Shown here piece after piece: positions 26,871 to 64,000 of a stretch of 64,000 bases of DNA. The stretch spans positions 41,905,084-41,969,083 of the forward strand of contig OY759263.1 of NCBI GenBank assembly GCA_963662155.1. Reading direction: 5' to 3'. The stretch's first letter is position 1, and every line of letters starts with the position of its first letter. The DNA is from Lamellibrachia columna. Its lineage: Eukaryota > Annelida > Polychaeta > Sabellida > Siboglinidae. Position numbers and translations under genes: made by a program. The notes under the pieces are model-generated. The model saw nothing but the letters and a program-made list of their open reading frames with translations. It was not told the DNA's origin and did no database searches.

Positions 26871-27931
26871 AAATGCGCCTAAACTGCAAACACACATAAT
26901 CAAGCGAGAATAGTAATACACGAACACGCACATGCACATGAAAAAGCACATGCACCCGCACACTCATACACACACAGAGATTATATTATTATTATGGTGT
27001 TTTTTTCTCTCTTTTTCTTCTTCTCTTTTCAAAAAAATTATATATGTTTGACCAACTGATTTAGTTTAATTTTATTTTGTAAGATGGCTCCTCGATAGCG
27101 ACTATCAAAGTCTTAGGGGAGTCTCCTGACCCTATTTGTTTGTTTTCCTTTATATGTTTACTTACAATCATATACACCTGTATTGTTTAAAATTATAATT
27201 TAACATGGACATATATGTATTAAGTGAAATGTATGATGGGACAAATAAAAAAAAATTTTCTTCTATGCGAGCCGTTAAACCGACATGTCATAATGTTGAA
27301 TATGTAACGACGACAAATACATATGATATATTTTAAGACATGCGTCATTATTATCAAGTAACGTACTACACACCTACATTGTGCTTACATAATGTTTTAC
27401 TGTGAAGCGTTCGGAAAAGTACAGCATTCTAGCTTTTGGGTATTTACACTCCTGTGTGACGAAACGTTTACTTCTTTTTGGACGTCAGGTAATGGTTATG
27501 TCTCAATAATGTTGAAGCTACCAACGACAACGACAACGGAGGGATTAACACAATAACATCAACAAATAATCCATGATTGTCGTCTAGTTATAAAATATTA
27601 TCACTAACATTTTATAGTTATTCAATAATAATTATTATTACATTTAATTTGTCAGAACATAATGTTTAACAGCCGCGTGATCATCGTTCCATTTCTATAA
27701 ACACTGGAAGAAATTACTTTCATTATAACACGTTTTCCATTATGCATAATACACTTTAAACTAAACGATGGACTGCATACACACAACCATTCACTAGAAA
27801 TAAATATGTATTCTCTTTCATGTAAAACAATAATTAAGTTTTACATAGCCCGCCAGCAGGTAATTCTATTGTTTCGAAATAAGGTTCAAACGACGAATTC
27901 TTTCTGTGTAGAATGTGGCTTAGGATTCCAG
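26871..27931. other. Intergenic AT-rich stretch
   Basis: I see no gene. Short CA-rich and simple AT-rich runs occur (about 26930-26990). The stretch lies between the LINE remnant and the stop codon of the large minus-strand host gene, so it must contain that gene's 3' UTR. I did not find a clean AATAAA near the stop. Confidence 0.5.
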
Positions 27932-62522
<34,591 letters not shown>

Positions 62523-63084
62523 CTGTGCAGCACCTGATAGTACCAAGAACAAGAACATGAAAGGTTACTTAGACCACGTTTACGATACTAATAACATCGC
62601 ACATATTCACATTGAAAAATACAAACACAATATAATTTCACTGACTGACTCCTGTAAAGACTACAATTAAATATATTTAGTTAACTCATTTATACTAGGG
62701 GATATGCTTTGCAATTAAGTATATCCTATCTCATTCGCAACTGTTAGTGTGTATGTGTGTGAGTGTGCGTGCGTGCGTGCGTTCAAAAGAAGAAAGAAAG
62801 ATTATTCGCGTGTATACATGCATGTATTGGAATATGTGTGATAACATGTAAACTAAATTGTAAAACATAGTAGTCGTACATTTATGTATATTTAGCAGTT
62901 TAGTATTGTACATGTATCTTCATATTTTTAATGGATTATTGTTTGCATAATTTTATCAATATATCGATAGATATATATACTGTCACGTGTATGGTTGATT
63001 ACTGTTGAATGATATTTGTTCATTTATTATCAACTCTTAAAATAGCACATTGTATCATTAAAATAGCACATTGTATCATGCATG
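62523..63084. other. Intron or upstream sequence without recognised content
   Basis: I see no exon here. A GTGC microsatellite occurs near 62765-62785. This is the minus-strand upstream side of the first visible exon of the large host gene, so it is probably intron. Confidence 0.5.
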
Positions 63085-64000
63085 ACTTCCGGCTACTTGG
63101 ACTTGGTGCAGCGACTTGAATTTGGTGTAGATCATTTACAGAAAAACGCGGTATATCAAATAGAATAAGTATTACTATTGAATATATATTATACACAAAC
63201 GTATTGTAGACATATATTAGGAAACAGGTTTTGTTAATTATTAGTCAGAGGGAGTATTTTAGAGTAAGTTAGTTTCGGATTCTGTCAGGGAATTCAGCGA
63301 GCGATAATAGGGTTGTTTAGTATTCGAAAATTGAGATAGCATAGTGAATAGTTTACATTGGCTAATATATATATAAGATAAAGTGATATATTTACTTAAA
63401 TTACATACATAAGGTAATATCTGACATAGTGGTAGTAAACGTTTTCGGTAAAAAGGAATTAACAGCAGGATTTTAGCGTAAATTAGTACACACTGACTTC
63501 GTTGTTTTGTTACACAGTGTTCTCCGTATTCGCTAGGTGGCAGGTTTTTTTTTCTCTCATGCGAGGTTAATAGAAGACACAGTTAGCAAGTATATTAGAC
63601 TAAAGTGTTCTTTTGATCACAAAAACAGCCTTATTTAAGGCTAACGTAGCAAACTAATTAAAACTAAATTGTATGATGGCGCCGTGCAAACGGCAGTTAA
63701 AGGCCACAAGGCACTTAATTTGTGGCAGTTGCAGTAACTGGGTGGACTTCGTCAAGTCTGGGTGCGAGAAGTCCTGGGCTGAGGTCCAGGAAGATAGTTT
63801 TAGTTTTGAGTGTAGTGGATGTACGAAGATGAAGGAACTAGAGGTGGAGTTGGAAGAGCTGAGGCTGCTCGTTGTGGCAATGGTGGGAAGGGAACAGGGG
63901 GGTTGTGCCAGTAGTTCCGGTGGGGGAACAGTAGATGATAAAGTGGGGAAAGACACAAGATATGCTAGGGAGAGCTCACCGCAGCCTGGGAGGAAGCTGA
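63085..64000 (+). mobile_element. 5' part of a second CR1-like LINE copy (runs off the window)
   Basis: The sequence from ACTTCCGGCTACTTGGACTT matches the copy at 31786 through the 5' UTR into ORF1. It has one 5' UTR unit rather than two. ORF1 is broken: the start codon region has AGGTGG in place of AGATGG, and there are further frame changes near 63560-63660. The zinc-finger and coiled-coil coding part continues to the window end. Confidence 0.9.

Overview
The window looks like nuclear DNA of an invertebrate animal. The evidence is spliced genes with GT-AG introns, many microsatellites and minisatellites, CR1-like and jockey-like non-LTR retrotransposons, MITEs, and a Polinton/Maverick. The sequence alone does not let me name the phylum.

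Layout from left to right. At 1-910 there are two broken LINE tails. At 910-4262 lies a decayed, internally deleted Polinton that keeps inverted ends and remnants of three capsid-module genes. At 6.8-23.4 kb is a host gene on the minus strand that encodes a leishmanolysin-like (invadolysin/GP63-family) zinc metalloprotease. I could phase 17 coding exons. At least one more is missing, probably in or beside the 200-base N gap at 16316-16515. Its introns hold a 42-bp minisatellite with higher-order structure, a foldback element and LINE debris. From 27.9 kb to beyond 62.5 kb, also on the minus strand, is a second large host gene that I do not recognise. It has 20 exons whose reading phases join, except at two places where an exon is missing. 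Its product is basic and proline-rich, then coiled coil, and ends in an EF-hand-like segment.

Two large insertions sit in introns of that second gene, both antisense to it. One is a nearly full-length CR1-like LINE at 31.8-36.7 kb. The other is an apparently intact 15.5-kb Polinton at 37224-52720, with 179-bp terminal inverted repeats and a perfect 6-bp target duplication (ATCGGT). The Polinton carries, all on the plus strand and tightly packed: a zinc-finger protein-primed family B DNA polymerase, a packaging ATPase, a small basic GG-motif protein, a conserved Polinton protein, two small membrane proteins, a chromodomain integrase, a third membrane protein, a penton-like minor capsid protein, a pVI-like protein, the double jelly-roll major capsid protein and an adenain-like protease. 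Together these would supply replication, integration, packaging, capsid assembly and maturation.

The observation I rate highest is a repeated promoter-like module in the Polinton. A TATA-like box overlaps the stop codon of the upstream gene, followed by a GCGC-containing element, an initiator-like TTCA about 30 nt downstream, and the next ATG 9-11 nt after that. It occurs four times and would split the cluster into separate transcription units. A second copy of the CR1-like LINE starts at 63085 and runs off the window.
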